Assembly: GCA_027442615.1 (NCBI GenBank)
Contig: DAIBBI010000037.1
Location: forward strand, 1 to 64,000
Length of the DNA: 64,000 bases
From: JAJZRV01 sp027442615
GTDB taxonomy: Bacteria; Pseudomonadota; Gammaproteobacteria; Burkholderiales; Ferrovaceae
Direction: 5' to 3'
Below the pieces are notes generated by a model that worked only from the letters and a program-made list of their open reading frames with translations, was not told the origin of the DNA and did no database searches. Each line of letters starts with the position of its first letter. Within the stretch, counting starts at the first letter, position 1. The position numbers were made by a program, and so were the translations under genes. Shown one piece after another: positions 15,703 through 23,634 of the stretch.

Positions 15703-17034
15703 ATGGCAAGTACCCAGATTGCTGGAAGTGATGAAGAGAACGCCAAGTTCTACCATGGCCGATGGTACCAACTGATCTTTGGCATTGTCTGCATGGCGTT
15801 GGTGGCCAACCTGCAGTATGCCTGGACCCTGTTCGTCAATCCCATTGATGCCAAGTATCAGTGGGGCAAGGCAGCGATCCAGTTGTCGTTTTCCATCTTC
15901 ATCGTCGTGGAAACCTGGCTGGTCCCGGTGGAAGGCTGGCTGGTGGACAAGTTCGGTCCCCGTCCGGTGATTGCACTGGGCGCAATCCTGGCAGCGCTGG
16001 GTTGGACGATCAATTCATATGCAAGCTCCCTCACCGAGCTCTATATCGCTGCAGTGGTTTCCGGTATTGGTGCCGGGTGCGTGTATGGCACCGCCGTGGG
16101 CAATGCGCTCAAATGGTTTCCGGACAAGCGCGGCCTTGCTGCCGGCTTGACGGCGGCAGGTTTCGGCGCAGGCGCAGCATTGACCGTGATCCCCATTGCC
16201 AACATGATCCAGAGCTCGGGCTATGAAGCCGCCTTCCTGAATTTCGGCATCATCCAGGGCGTCATCATTTTCATCATGGCGCTGTTGATGGTCCGGCCCA
16301 GGGTGCCCAAGGGCGTCGTGCCTTCGGTGCGCGTGGCCAGTTGCAAGGTGGACTTCACTGCGGGCCAGATGATCAAGGCCCCCGTGTTCTGGGTCATCTA
16401 CGTCCTGTTCGTGGCCGTGGCCGCGGGCGGGTTGATGGCAACGGCCCAGATTGGTCCGATCGCAAAGGACTACGGCTTCGCGAAAATGCCCATCAACTAT
16501 TTTGGTGACGTGCTGCCGCTGCTGACCGTGGTGCTGTCCATTGACAGCCTGGCCAACGGGTTTACCCGGCCGCTGTGCGGTTTCATTTCGGACCGCATTG
16601 GTCGCGAAAACACCATGATGCTGGTGTTCGTCGGCGAAGGCCTGGCGCTGCTGGGACTGATGACCTTTGGACATGACCCGTACATGTTCCTGGTGTTTGC
16701 GCCGCTGGTGTTCCTGTTCTGGGGCGAAATCTTCTCGATCTTCCCCGCCACCTGCGCCGATACCTTCGGGGTCAAGTATGCTGCGGCCAACGCCGGTACG
16801 CTGTATACGGCCAAGGGCACGGCATCCCTGCTGGTGCCCCTGACCTCCCTGTTCGCCGCAAAGGGCGACTGGAATCGCGTGTTCATCGCAGCCGCAGCCA
16901 TGACCATTGCCGCGGGCCTCTCGGCGAAGTTCATCCTGGAGCCGATGCGCGCGCGCTGGATTGCCAATGCCAACCACCGGCATGGCGAAGGGGAAGCCGC
17001 TTCGGCTGCAGCACCCCAGGCAGCCAGATCGTAG
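15703..17034 (+). CDS. oxlT: OFA-family MFS oxalate:formate antiporter
   Basis: The protein is a 12-helix major facilitator of the oxalate:formate antiporter group, 443 residues from the ATG at 15703 (445 from the in-frame ATG at 15697). AGGAG at 15689-15693 is only 3 bases from the first ATG but 9 from the second, so the second is preferred. Two charged residues in helices appear to match the substrate-binding Arg272 and Lys355 of Oxalobacter OxlT: Arg in NGFTRPLCG and Lys in LYTAKGTA. Frc nearby supports oxalate as substrate. A strong terminator follows the gene. Confidence 0.85.
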   Translation: MASTQIAGSDEENAKFYHGRWYQLIFGIVCMALVANLQYAWTLFVNPIDAKYQWGKAAIQLSFSIFIVVETWLVPVEGWLVDKFGPRPVIALGAILAALGWTINSYASSLTELYIAAVVSGIGAGCVYGTAVGNALKWFPDKRGLAAGLTAAGFGAGAALTVIPIANMIQSSGYEAAFLNFGIIQGVIIFIMALLMVRPRVPKGVVPSVRVASCKVDFTAGQMIKAPVFWVIYVLFVAVAAGGLMATAQIGPIAKDYGFAKMPINYFGDVLPLLTVVLSIDSLANGFTRPLCGFISDRIGRENTMMLVFVGEGLALLGLMTFGHDPYMFLVFAPLVFLFWGEIFSIFPATCADTFGVKYAAANAGTLYTAKGTASLLVPLTSLFAAKGDWNRVFIAAAAMTIAAGLSAKFILEPMRARWIANANHRHGEGEAASAAAPQAARS

Positions 17035-17089
17035 TACAGTACTGCCGGGCCTTGCCCCGGCATTGCTGAAGTTCAGGTCTTGACATGAA

Positions 17090-17122
17090 CATCACCCTGC
17101 CCAGGCAGGGTGATGTTTTTTT
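17090..17122 (+). terminator. Rho-independent terminator after oxlT
   Basis: CATCACCCTGCC (17090-17101) pairs perfectly with GGCAGGGTGATG (17104-17115) across a two-base gap, followed by seven T residues. It should end the antiporter transcript, so the TSUP and frc genes need their own promoter or read-through. Confidence 0.92.
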
Positions 17123-17157
17123 ATGGGGGATCTAAAATTTTTCACGAGCCGTTATGG

Positions 17158-17931
17158 ATGGTTTTTGCCGTCGTCGTCATGGTGGTGTCCGCCCTGGCCC
17201 ATGGCATGCTGGGTTTTGGTTTCCCCCTGATTTCCACACCGGTCATCGCGCTTGTGGCCGACATGCAAACGGCGGTGCTGCTGACCGTCCTGCCCAATCT
17301 TGCAGTCAATCTGGTCAGCATCGTGCGGGGAGGGCAGTGGCAGGACAGCCTGGGACGCCATTGGCCCATCGCCGTCTGGGTGCTGCTGGGAACGCTGCTG
17401 GGAACGCGCGTGCTGATGAGCGTGGACCCCGCACCGCTGAAGGTGCTGCTGGCGCTGATGATTGCGGTCTACCTGGCCCAGGACCGATTGAAACGGCTCG
17501 ACTGGTCCTTCATTGCGCGGCACCCCCGCGCTTCGGGGCTGGTGCTGGGCTTGTTTGCGGGCCTCCTCTCGGGTAGCGTGAACGTATCCCTGCCGCCCCT
17601 CGTGATTTATTTCATGGCATTGGGGCTGAACCCGCTCGCCATGACGCAGATTCTCAATTTGTGTTTTCTCGCAGGCAAGGCGGCCCAGGCCGGTGCGTTT
17701 GCGGTGGCAGGGCATTTTGACGGCGACGCGCTGATGATTTCCCTGCCGCTGGCCTTGTTGTCGGTGGGCACGCTGGTGGTGGGCATGCGCTTGCGCCGCA
17801 ACATCGCGCCCGAGCTCTATCGCAAGCTGGTTTTCTGGTCCCTGGGAATCATCGCGCTATTGCTGGCAGGACAAGGATTGGCGCCACTTCTGGCCTGGCT
17901 CGGTGCGGGGAATAAAGGGGGGCTTGCTTGA
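17158..17931 (+). CDS. TSUP (TauE/SafE) family permease
   Basis: This 257-residue membrane protein has about eight predicted helices in two repeated halves, with the TSUP-type motifs HGMLGFGFPLISTP near the N-terminus and GLFAGLLSGSVNVSLPPLV in the second half. Family members move small anions such as sulfite, sulfoacetate or other organic sulfonates; the substrate here is unknown. Placement between the oxalate antiporter and Frc suggests a carboxylate. Earlier in-frame starts fall inside the terminator hairpin, so the ATG at 17158, at the beginning of the first helix, is preferred. No strong ribosome binding site was seen. Confidence 0.8.
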   Translation: MVFAVVVMVVSALAHGMLGFGFPLISTPVIALVADMQTAVLLTVLPNLAVNLVSIVRGGQWQDSLGRHWPIAVWVLLGTLLGTRVLMSVDPAPLKVLLALMIAVYLAQDRLKRLDWSFIARHPRASGLVLGLFAGLLSGSVNVSLPPLVIYFMALGLNPLAMTQILNLCFLAGKAAQAGAFAVAGHFDGDALMISLPLALLSVGTLVVGMRLRRNIAPELYRKLVFWSLGIIALLLAGQGLAPLLAWLGAGNKGGLA

Positions 17932-18019
17932 CCCCAGTCAAGGACTGGAACAGGCGCGTGCCTTATGCTGTTTTGCTTGAAAAGGCGCGCGATGCGGCCT
18001 GAGCACGTACAAACCATTA

Positions 18020-18035
18020 TTGATCAAATAATCAT
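18020..18035. promoter_or_regulatory. Possible second FNR-like site before frc
   Basis: TTGATCAAATAATCAT has the same TTGAT and ATCAT half-sites as the box at 15381 but a 6-base rather than 4-base spacer. It lies in a longer imperfect palindrome (about 18016-18034) centred on TTGATCAA, about 50 bases upstream of frc. It may bind the locus regulator or another protein. Confidence 0.3.
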
Positions 18036-18076
18036 CGTCTGAAGTTCATTTCAGAAACTAGTGAGTGAGGGGAATT

Positions 18077-19318
18077 ATGGAGAAAGCGCTGTCGGGTATT
18101 CGGATTCTTGACATGACACACGTTCAGGCCGGGCCAACGTCGTCGCAATTGCTGGCGTGGCTGGGCGCGGACGTGATCAAGTTTGAGCCTCCCACCGGGG
18201 ACATTACCCGGGGGCAGCTGCGGGACATTCCCAACGCAGATAGCCTGTATTTCACCATGCTCAACTGCAACAAGCGTTCCATCACGGCCAACATGAAAAA
18301 CCCCGCCGGCAAGGAGGTTTTTGTGGAGCTGCTGAAGAAGTGCGATGTGGTGATGGAAAATTTTGGTCCCGGCGTTCTGGACCGTTTCGGGTTTACCTGG
18401 GACAAGGTGCATGAAATCAACCCCAAGATCGTGATGGCTTCCATCAAGGGCTTTGGTTCCACTGGGCCCTATGCCGAGTTCAAGGCCTACGAAAACGTGG
18501 CCCAGGCCATGGGGGGCTCCATGAGCACCACCGGCTACGACGACGGCCCCCCCCTGGTGACTGGCGCGCAGATTGGCGATTCCGGCACGGGACTGCACCT
18601 GGCCATTGGCATCCTGGCTGCACTGCAGGCGCGCGTGCGTACCGGCAAGGGACAATATGTCGAAGTGGCCATGATGGATTCCGTGATGAATCTGTGCCGC
18701 GTCAAGTTCCGTGACCACCAGCGTCTGACCCGTGGCAACCTGCCCGAGTATTCCATCGACACCGCGGGCCGTCATGCCACGCCGCGCAGCGGCAACGATT
18801 CGGGTGGCGGCCAGTTGGGCAATGCCGTGAAGTGCAAGCCGGGTGGTCCCAACGATTACATCTACGTGGTGGTGCAGGAAGCCGTTTGGGAAAACCTGGC
18901 CCGCCTCATGGGAGGCGATGCCCTGGTTCAGGATGCGCGTTTCTCCACCATTGGCGAACGCCGCAAGAACCAGGCCGTCATGTGGGGCATGCTCAACGAC
19001 TACGCCAGCAAGTACGACAAGCGGGAGTTCATGGCCATGCTCAATGACATCGACGTGCCCTGTGGTCCCATCATGAGCACCGAAGATCTCGCCAACGACG
19101 AGCATGTGCAACTGCGCGACATGTACGTGGAGCTCGATCACCCGGTGCGCGGCAACTGGTACAACGTCGGCATGCCCATCAAGCTTTCTGACAATCATGT
19201 GCCCATGGAGCGTTCGCCGCTTCTGGGCGAGCACACGGACCAGATCCTTGAGGAAGTGCTGGGTTGGGACAAGGGCCAGATTGAAGCCAAGCGCAGTGCC
19301 GGCGCTTTCACCAAATAA
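18077..19318 (+). CDS. frc: Formyl-CoA:oxalate CoA-transferase
   Basis: Frc swaps CoA between formyl-CoA and oxalate, forming oxalyl-CoA. The 413-residue class III CoA-transferase aligns well by eye with Oxalobacter FRC: LDMTHVQAGP, DSLYFTMLNCNKRSI, ENFGPGVLDRFGFTWDK and LLGEHTD are shared. The catalytic aspartate (Asp169 in Oxalobacter) is Asp168 here, in GAQIGDSGTG, and the glycine-rich active-site loop appears as SGGGQLG. AGGGG 4 bases before the ATG at 18077 sets the start. Oxalyl-CoA decarboxylase, its usual partner, is absent from the window. The formyltransferase gene follows after 49 bases. Confidence 0.88.
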   Translation: MEKALSGIRILDMTHVQAGPTSSQLLAWLGADVIKFEPPTGDITRGQLRDIPNADSLYFTMLNCNKRSITANMKNPAGKEVFVELLKKCDVVMENFGPGVLDRFGFTWDKVHEINPKIVMASIKGFGSTGPYAEFKAYENVAQAMGGSMSTTGYDDGPPLVTGAQIGDSGTGLHLAIGILAALQARVRTGKGQYVEVAMMDSVMNLCRVKFRDHQRLTRGNLPEYSIDTAGRHATPRSGNDSGGGQLGNAVKCKPGGPNDYIYVVVQEAVWENLARLMGGDALVQDARFSTIGERRKNQAVMWGMLNDYASKYDKREFMAMLNDIDVPCGPIMSTEDLANDEHVQLRDMYVELDHPVRGNWYNVGMPIKLSDNHVPMERSPLLGEHTDQILEEVLGWDKGQIEAKRSAGAFTK

Positions 19319-19367
19319 TCGCGTTTACGCATTCGCATCCAAGATTACAGACAGGAGTTTCTAGCTT

Positions 19368-20300
19368 ATGAAGATCGTCATCATCGGACAACAGGACTTT
19401 GGAAAAGCGGTGCTGGAGGCTTTTCTGGCCCGGGGTGATGAAGTGGCCGGAGTGTTCTGTGCACCTGAAAAAGAAGGTGCACGCCCCGATCCGCTGCGCA
19501 TCACCGCCCAGGAAAAGGGGCTCAAGGTCTTTCAATTGCCTTCCCTGAAGGATGCCAAGGCCATCGAGATCATGCGCGAGCTCGCGCCCGAAATCGGCAT
19601 CATGGCCTATGTGCTGCAATTTGCCCCGCAGGAATTCGTCAACATTCCAAAGCACGGCACGATCCAGTATCACCCCTCGCTGTTGCCGCTGTATCGGGGC
19701 CCCAGCTCCATCAACTGGCCCATCGTTCGCGGCGATGGCAAGACTGGCCTGACCATTTTCCGTCCGGATGACGGACTGGATGAAGGCCCGGTGGTCCTGC
19801 AGAAAGAAACGCCCATCAGCGCTGACGATACGCTGGGTTCGGTTTACTTCGACCGGCTCTTCCCCATGGGGGTTGCGGCAATGCTGGAAGCGGCCGATCT
19901 GGTGGTTGCCGGCCGTCACAAGGAAGTGGTGCAGGACGAAGCTGTGGCCACTTACGAAGGATGGTTTCGCGCTGCAGAAAGCCGCATCAACTGGAACAAC
20001 CATGTGGATTTTGTGTACAACCTGATCCGCGGCTGCAATCCTGCCCCTGGTGCGTGGACCACGCTGCTGGGCAAGAAGGTGCAGATTTTCGATGCACGCA
20101 AACACGCGTTCCACACTTTTGGCGCGGTCAAGGGCAAGATTGGCGAAATCTCCGCCATTGGGCCTGACAGCCTGCGCATCACTGCGCAGGGCGGCCAGAT
20201 TGAAGTATTCAAGCTCAAGCACGAAGACGGCAAGAAAATCAGCGCCGCCGAATTTGTCCAGGAGCATGGCCTGACGGTGGGTTCAGCCTTCGGAAGCTAA
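19368..20300 (+). CDS. Formyltransferase like the 10-formyl-THF dehydrogenase hydrolase domain
   Basis: The 310-residue protein has the formyltransferase fold: an N-terminal Rossmann-like domain (about 1-200, MKIVIIGQQDFGKAV) and an Fmt-type C-terminal domain. It resembles the N-terminal hydrolase domain of 10-formyl-THF dehydrogenase (ALDH1L1) more than housekeeping Fmt. Active-site His102 (YHPSLLP) and Asp138 (DDGLDEG) are present; the Fmt asparagine two residues before the histidine is glutamine. It lies in the frc operon. I infer a role in moving or hydrolysing formyl groups, perhaps linking formyl-CoA to folate. Its acceptor is unknown. Confidence 0.8.
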   Translation: MKIVIIGQQDFGKAVLEAFLARGDEVAGVFCAPEKEGARPDPLRITAQEKGLKVFQLPSLKDAKAIEIMRELAPEIGIMAYVLQFAPQEFVNIPKHGTIQYHPSLLPLYRGPSSINWPIVRGDGKTGLTIFRPDDGLDEGPVVLQKETPISADDTLGSVYFDRLFPMGVAAMLEAADLVVAGRHKEVVQDEAVATYEGWFRAAESRINWNNHVDFVYNLIRGCNPAPGAWTTLLGKKVQIFDARKHAFHTFGAVKGKIGEISAIGPDSLRITAQGGQIEVFKLKHEDGKKISAAEFVQEHGLTVGSAFGS

Positions 20301-20320
20301 ACAGCTTCAGTTACGGGCAG

Positions 20321-20360
20321 AAATGCAGGAGGCCGGGATCAACCCGGCTTCCTGCATTTT
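20321..20360 (+). terminator. Rho-independent terminator after the frc operon
   Basis: A 17-base stem (20321-20337 with 20343-20359, one G-T pair) encloses a five-base loop and ends in TTTT. It sits between the convergent formyltransferase and FNR-type regulator genes and may act in both directions, though the A-run on the other side is short. Confidence 0.85.
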
Positions 20361-20376
20361 GCGCTTCCGTAACGGT

Positions 20377-21018
20377 TCATGTCTGCGGAGGATGGTGATG
20401 CAGCAGTCGGCTGAGGGTTTCGGGTGAAATGTTCAGATGCAGGGCCAGTTCCTTCTTGGGGAGCAGGTTGGCCATGTCGGGGTTCTTGCGCATGAAGCGA
20501 TCCATGCGGCCCGCCGCATCCAGGAGGTGCAGCGTGATGGTGTGGGCCATGATCTCGCTCATGAGGCGCATGACTTCGTATTCGAAGTCATGCTTGAGCT
20601 TGGGGTAGCGGTCCATGAACTCGGCCCAGACGGGAATGGGGCATTTGGCCACGCGCACCCGGGTTACGGCGCGAATGCTGTAAGGCGCGCGATTTTCCAG
20701 ACGCCAGGCCGCGTAGCTGGTTTCGATCTGCGTCTCGCGCGCAAAGCGCAGAATCATCTCCTTGCCTTCCGAATTGGCCACCACCCGCTTCAGCACGCCT
20801 TCCAGAATGAAATACTGATCCATTTCAGAGGCGCCCTGCACCAGAAGTGCGTCGCCCTTTTTGACCTCGACGATGGCCAGGTGGTTTTCAAGCTCGAGCA
20901 ATTCCTGCTCCGTCAGGCAGCGCAGCACCACGTTGTTGCGCATCAACCCACGCAGCATCATGCGCAGCGGATGCCGCGACAGGGGCGTTTCAAGAAAGTT
21001 GCTGGCAGGAGCTGTCAT
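20377..21018 (-). CDS. Crp/FNR-family transcriptional regulator
   Basis: The 213 residues contain a cyclic-nucleotide-type sensor domain (about 30-145), a long dimerisation helix and a C-terminal helix-turn-helix (LLPKKELALHLNISPETLSRLL). The recognition helix has the E-x-x-S-R pattern of FNR, which reads TTGAT half-sites. There is no N-terminal cysteine cluster, so it is not an FNR-type iron-sulfur oxygen sensor, and cAMP binding is uncertain. It is convergent with the frc operon and divergent from pyrG. A TTGAT-N4-ATCAT box lies upstream of oxlT. The helix-turn-helix ends close to the C-terminus, as in short family members. Confidence 0.85.
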   Translation of the reverse strand: MTAPASNFLETPLSRHPLRMMLRGLMRNNVVLRCLTEQELLELENHLAIVEVKKGDALLVQGASEMDQYFILEGVLKRVVANSEGKEMILRFARETQIETSYAAWRLENRAPYSIRAVTRVRVAKCPIPVWAEFMDRYPKLKHDFEYEVMRLMSEIMAHTITLHLLDAAGRMDRFMRKNPDMANLLPKKELALHLNISPETLSRLLHHHPPQT

Positions 21019-21026
21019 AACGCGTC

Positions 21027-21032
21027 ATTATA
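21027..21032 (-). promoter_or_regulatory. -10 element giving a nearly leaderless regulator mRNA
   Basis: A perfect TATAAT on the minus strand ends 8 bases before the regulator's ATG (21018), placing the start point about two bases ahead of the start codon. The matching -35 (TTTTCT near 21050-21055) is weak. Confidence 0.4.
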
Positions 21033-21063
21033 AAGCTACTTTGGCTGTCAGAAAAACTGGTGT

Positions 21064-21092
21064 TTGTCGTAATCAGGTGTGCGCGCTATAAT
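21064..21092 (+). promoter_or_regulatory. Promoter for pyrG
   Basis: TTGTCG (21064-21069) and TATAAT (21087-21092) with 17 bases between them form a good sigma-70 promoter. The start would be near 21099, about 20 bases before the pyrG ATG. Confidence 0.6.
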
Positions 21093-21118
21093 CCGTCGTC
21101 CAACTGATGCCTTTACCC

Positions 21119-22771
21119 ATGACCAAGTATATTTTCGTGACCGGCGGTGTGGTCTCGTCTCTCGGGAAGGGCATTGCTGCCGCCTCGCTCGGAGCCATTC
21201 TCGAATCCCGCGGGATCAAGGTAACACTTCTCAAGCTCGACCCGTACATCAATGTGGACCCCGGCACCATGAGCCCGTTTCAGCATGGCGAGGTGTTCGT
21301 GACGGAAGACGGTGCGGAAACCGACCTCGATCTGGGCCACTACGAGCGGTTTGTCAGCACGCGCATGACGCGTCGCAATAACTTCACCACAGGCCAGATC
21401 TACGAAAGCGTCATCAAAAAAGAGCGGCGGGGCGATTATCTGGGTGGCACCGTCCAGGTCATTCCGCACATCACCGATGAGATCAAGCATTGCATCCGTC
21501 TTGGCGCCGATGGTGCGCAGGTGGCCATTGTTGAAATTGGCGGCACCGTGGGTGACATCGAGTCCTTGCCGTTCCTCGAAGCCATTCGCCAGATGGCCAT
21601 CGAGCTGCCGCGCGACCACAGCTGCTTCATCCATCTGACCCTGCTGCCCTACCTGCCGTCGGCGGGCGAAATCAAGACCAAACCCACACAGCACTCCGTC
21701 AAGGAACTGCGCGAAATCGGGATCCAGCCCGATGTGCTGATCTGTCGCGCCGATCGGGCGCTGCCTGATGACGAACGGCGCAAGATTGCACTGTTTACCA
21801 ACGTTCCCGTGGAAGCCGTGATTTCAGCGCCCGACATGGATAGCGTCTACAAGATTCCGGGCGTTCTGCAGCGCCAGATGCTCGACGAAATCGTTTGCCA
21901 CAAGCTGGGACTGCTGGCCCGTTCCGCCGATCTCTCGGCCTGGGATGCCCTGGTGTTTGCCATCGAACACCCGCTCTATGAAGTGGACATCGCCCTGGTA
22001 GGCAAATATGTCGGCCTGACGGAATCCTACAAGTCCCTGACCGAAGCGTTGACCCATGCGGGCATCCACAAGCGTGCGCGCATTCAGATCCATTACGTGG
22101 ATTCGGAGCAGATCGAAAGCGAAGGCACGAAATGTCTGGAAGGCATGGATGCCATTCTGGTCCCGGGAGGCTTCGGCAAACGGGGCGTGGAAGGCAAGAT
22201 CAGGGCCATCCAGTACGCGCGCGAGTCGGGCATTCCCTATCTGGGCATTTGCCTGGGCATGCAGCTTGCCGTGGTGGAATTTGCGCGTCACTGCGCGCAG
22301 TTGCCCAAGGCCCACAGCACGGAGTTTGAGGCAGACACGCCGCATCCCGTGATTGCGCTCATCACCGAATTCAAGGGTGCCGATGGCAGGGTGGAGCATC
22401 GCAGTGCCGATTCTGATCTGGGCGGCACCATGCGCCTTGGCGGGCAGGAATGCCTGCTGGAGGAAGATTCCCTGGTGCGGCGCATCTACGGCAAGGAGCG
22501 CATCGTGGAGCGGCACCGACACCGGTACGAAGTCAACAACCAGTATCTGCCTCAACTGCGCGCGGCCGGTTTGCGTACCTCCGGGCTTTCGGCGCAGGAG
22601 GACCTGTGCGAAATGATCGAACTGCCGGGGCACCCCTGGTTTGTGGCCTGCCAGTTTCACCCCGAGTTCACGTCCACGCCGCGCGGCGGACACCCGCTGT
22701 TTGAATCCTTCATCGAGGCTGCGTTGCGCCAGCGCGGGATTCTGACCTCCGGAATTGCGCGCGTGTCATGA
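21119..22771 (+). CDS. pyrG: CTP synthase
   Basis: PyrG aminates UTP to CTP using glutamine and ATP. The 550-residue product has the amidoligase domain (MTKYIFVTGGVVSSLGKG at the start; about 1-265) and a class I glutaminase domain with the nucleophile cysteine in GICLGMQ and the histidine-glutamate pair in FHPEF. An ATG 12 bases upstream is possible, but 21119 gives the standard N-terminus. The stop overlaps the kdsA start (ATGA). The pyrG-kdsA-eno-ftsB order is common in proteobacteria. Confidence 0.96.
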   Translation: MTKYIFVTGGVVSSLGKGIAAASLGAILESRGIKVTLLKLDPYINVDPGTMSPFQHGEVFVTEDGAETDLDLGHYERFVSTRMTRRNNFTTGQIYESVIKKERRGDYLGGTVQVIPHITDEIKHCIRLGADGAQVAIVEIGGTVGDIESLPFLEAIRQMAIELPRDHSCFIHLTLLPYLPSAGEIKTKPTQHSVKELREIGIQPDVLICRADRALPDDERRKIALFTNVPVEAVISAPDMDSVYKIPGVLQRQMLDEIVCHKLGLLARSADLSAWDALVFAIEHPLYEVDIALVGKYVGLTESYKSLTEALTHAGIHKRARIQIHYVDSEQIESEGTKCLEGMDAILVPGGFGKRGVEGKIRAIQYARESGIPYLGICLGMQLAVVEFARHCAQLPKAHSTEFEADTPHPVIALITEFKGADGRVEHRSADSDLGGTMRLGGQECLLEEDSLVRRIYGKERIVERHRHRYEVNNQYLPQLRAAGLRTSGLSAQEDLCEMIELPGHPWFVACQFHPEFTSTPRGGHPLFESFIEAALRQRGILTSGIARVS

Positions 22772-23604
22772 AGATTGCCCATTTCGAGGCTGGCCTCGAG
22801 CACCCGATTTTTCTGATTGCCGGTCCTTGTGTCATCGAATCCCGCGAGTTGGTCTTCGATGTGGCCGGTCAACTGAAGGAGTTGTGCCGCGAGCTGGAAG
22901 TCCCCTTCATTTTCAAGGCCTCCTACGACAAGGCCAACCGTAGTTCCGGCACCTCGTTTCGCGGTCCGGGGCAGGAGCAGGGGCTGCAGATTCTGTCCGA
23001 CGTCCGCAAGCTGCTGGGAGTTCCGGTTTTGACCGACGTGCACGAAAAGGAAGACGTGGCGGCCGTGGCGGCCGTGGTGGACGTGCTGCAAACACCGGCT
23101 TTTCTGTGCCGCCAGACCGATTTCATCCAGGCGGTGGCCGCCGCAGGAAAACCCGTCAACATCAAGAAGGGCCAGTTTCTGGCACCAGGCGACATGAAGA
23201 ACGTGGTGGACAAGGCGCGCGCAGCCAGCGGCGCCGACAACATCATGGTGTGTGAGCGCGGGGTGTCCTTTGGCTACAACAACCTGGTGTCCGACATGCG
23301 CTCCCTGTCCATCATGCGCAACACCGGTTGCCCTGTGGTCTTTGATGCCACCCATTCGGTGCAATTGCCCGGCGGTCTGGGCGGATCAAGCGGAGGCCAG
23401 CGCGAATTCGTGCCGGTGCTGGCGCGTGCTGCGGTGGCGGCGGGTGTGGCTGGCGTGTTCATGGAAACCCATCCGGACCCCGAACATGCCTTTTCTGATG
23501 GCCCCAATGCCTGGCCCCTGGCCAAGATGAGAGAACTGCTGGAAACCCTGCTCGAGATTGACACCCTGGTCAAAAAACGCGGGTTCAGCGAAAACGATCT
23601 GTGA
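22768..23604 (+). CDS. kdsA: KDO-8-phosphate synthase
   Basis: KdsA condenses PEP and arabinose-5-phosphate to 3-deoxy-D-manno-octulosonate-8-phosphate for the LPS core. The 278-residue TIM barrel shows AGPCVIESRE, FKASYDKANRSS and DATHSVQLPGG. The active site has asparagine in KANRSS rather than a cysteine metal ligand near the N-terminus, which suggests the metal-independent type. It is translationally coupled to pyrG and lies 30 bases ahead of eno. Confidence 0.95.
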   Translation: MKIAHFEAGLEHPIFLIAGPCVIESRELVFDVAGQLKELCRELEVPFIFKASYDKANRSSGTSFRGPGQEQGLQILSDVRKLLGVPVLTDVHEKEDVAAVAAVVDVLQTPAFLCRQTDFIQAVAAAGKPVNIKKGQFLAPGDMKNVVDKARAASGADNIMVCERGVSFGYNNLVSDMRSLSIMRNTGCPVVFDATHSVQLPGGLGGSSGGQREFVPVLARAAVAAGVAGVFMETHPDPEHAFSDGPNAWPLAKMRELLETLLEIDTLVKKRGFSENDL

Positions 23605-23634
23605 ACCATTGCTTGCGAATTTTAAGGATAACCC

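Noticed and set aside
17035..17110. Small membrane subunit gene after the OFA transporter
   Set aside because: The gap holds only a hairpin (about 17044-17061) and the terminator; no short frame with a membrane segment was found.
19368..20300. Housekeeping methionyl-tRNA formyltransferase (fmt)
   Set aside because: It is not with def, and the active-site surroundings (QYHPSLLP, YEGWFRAAESRINW) resemble the 10-formyl-THF dehydrogenase hydrolase domain more than Fmt.
20377..21018. True oxygen-sensing FNR
   Set aside because: The N-terminal four-cysteine cluster is missing; only the recognition helix is FNR-like.
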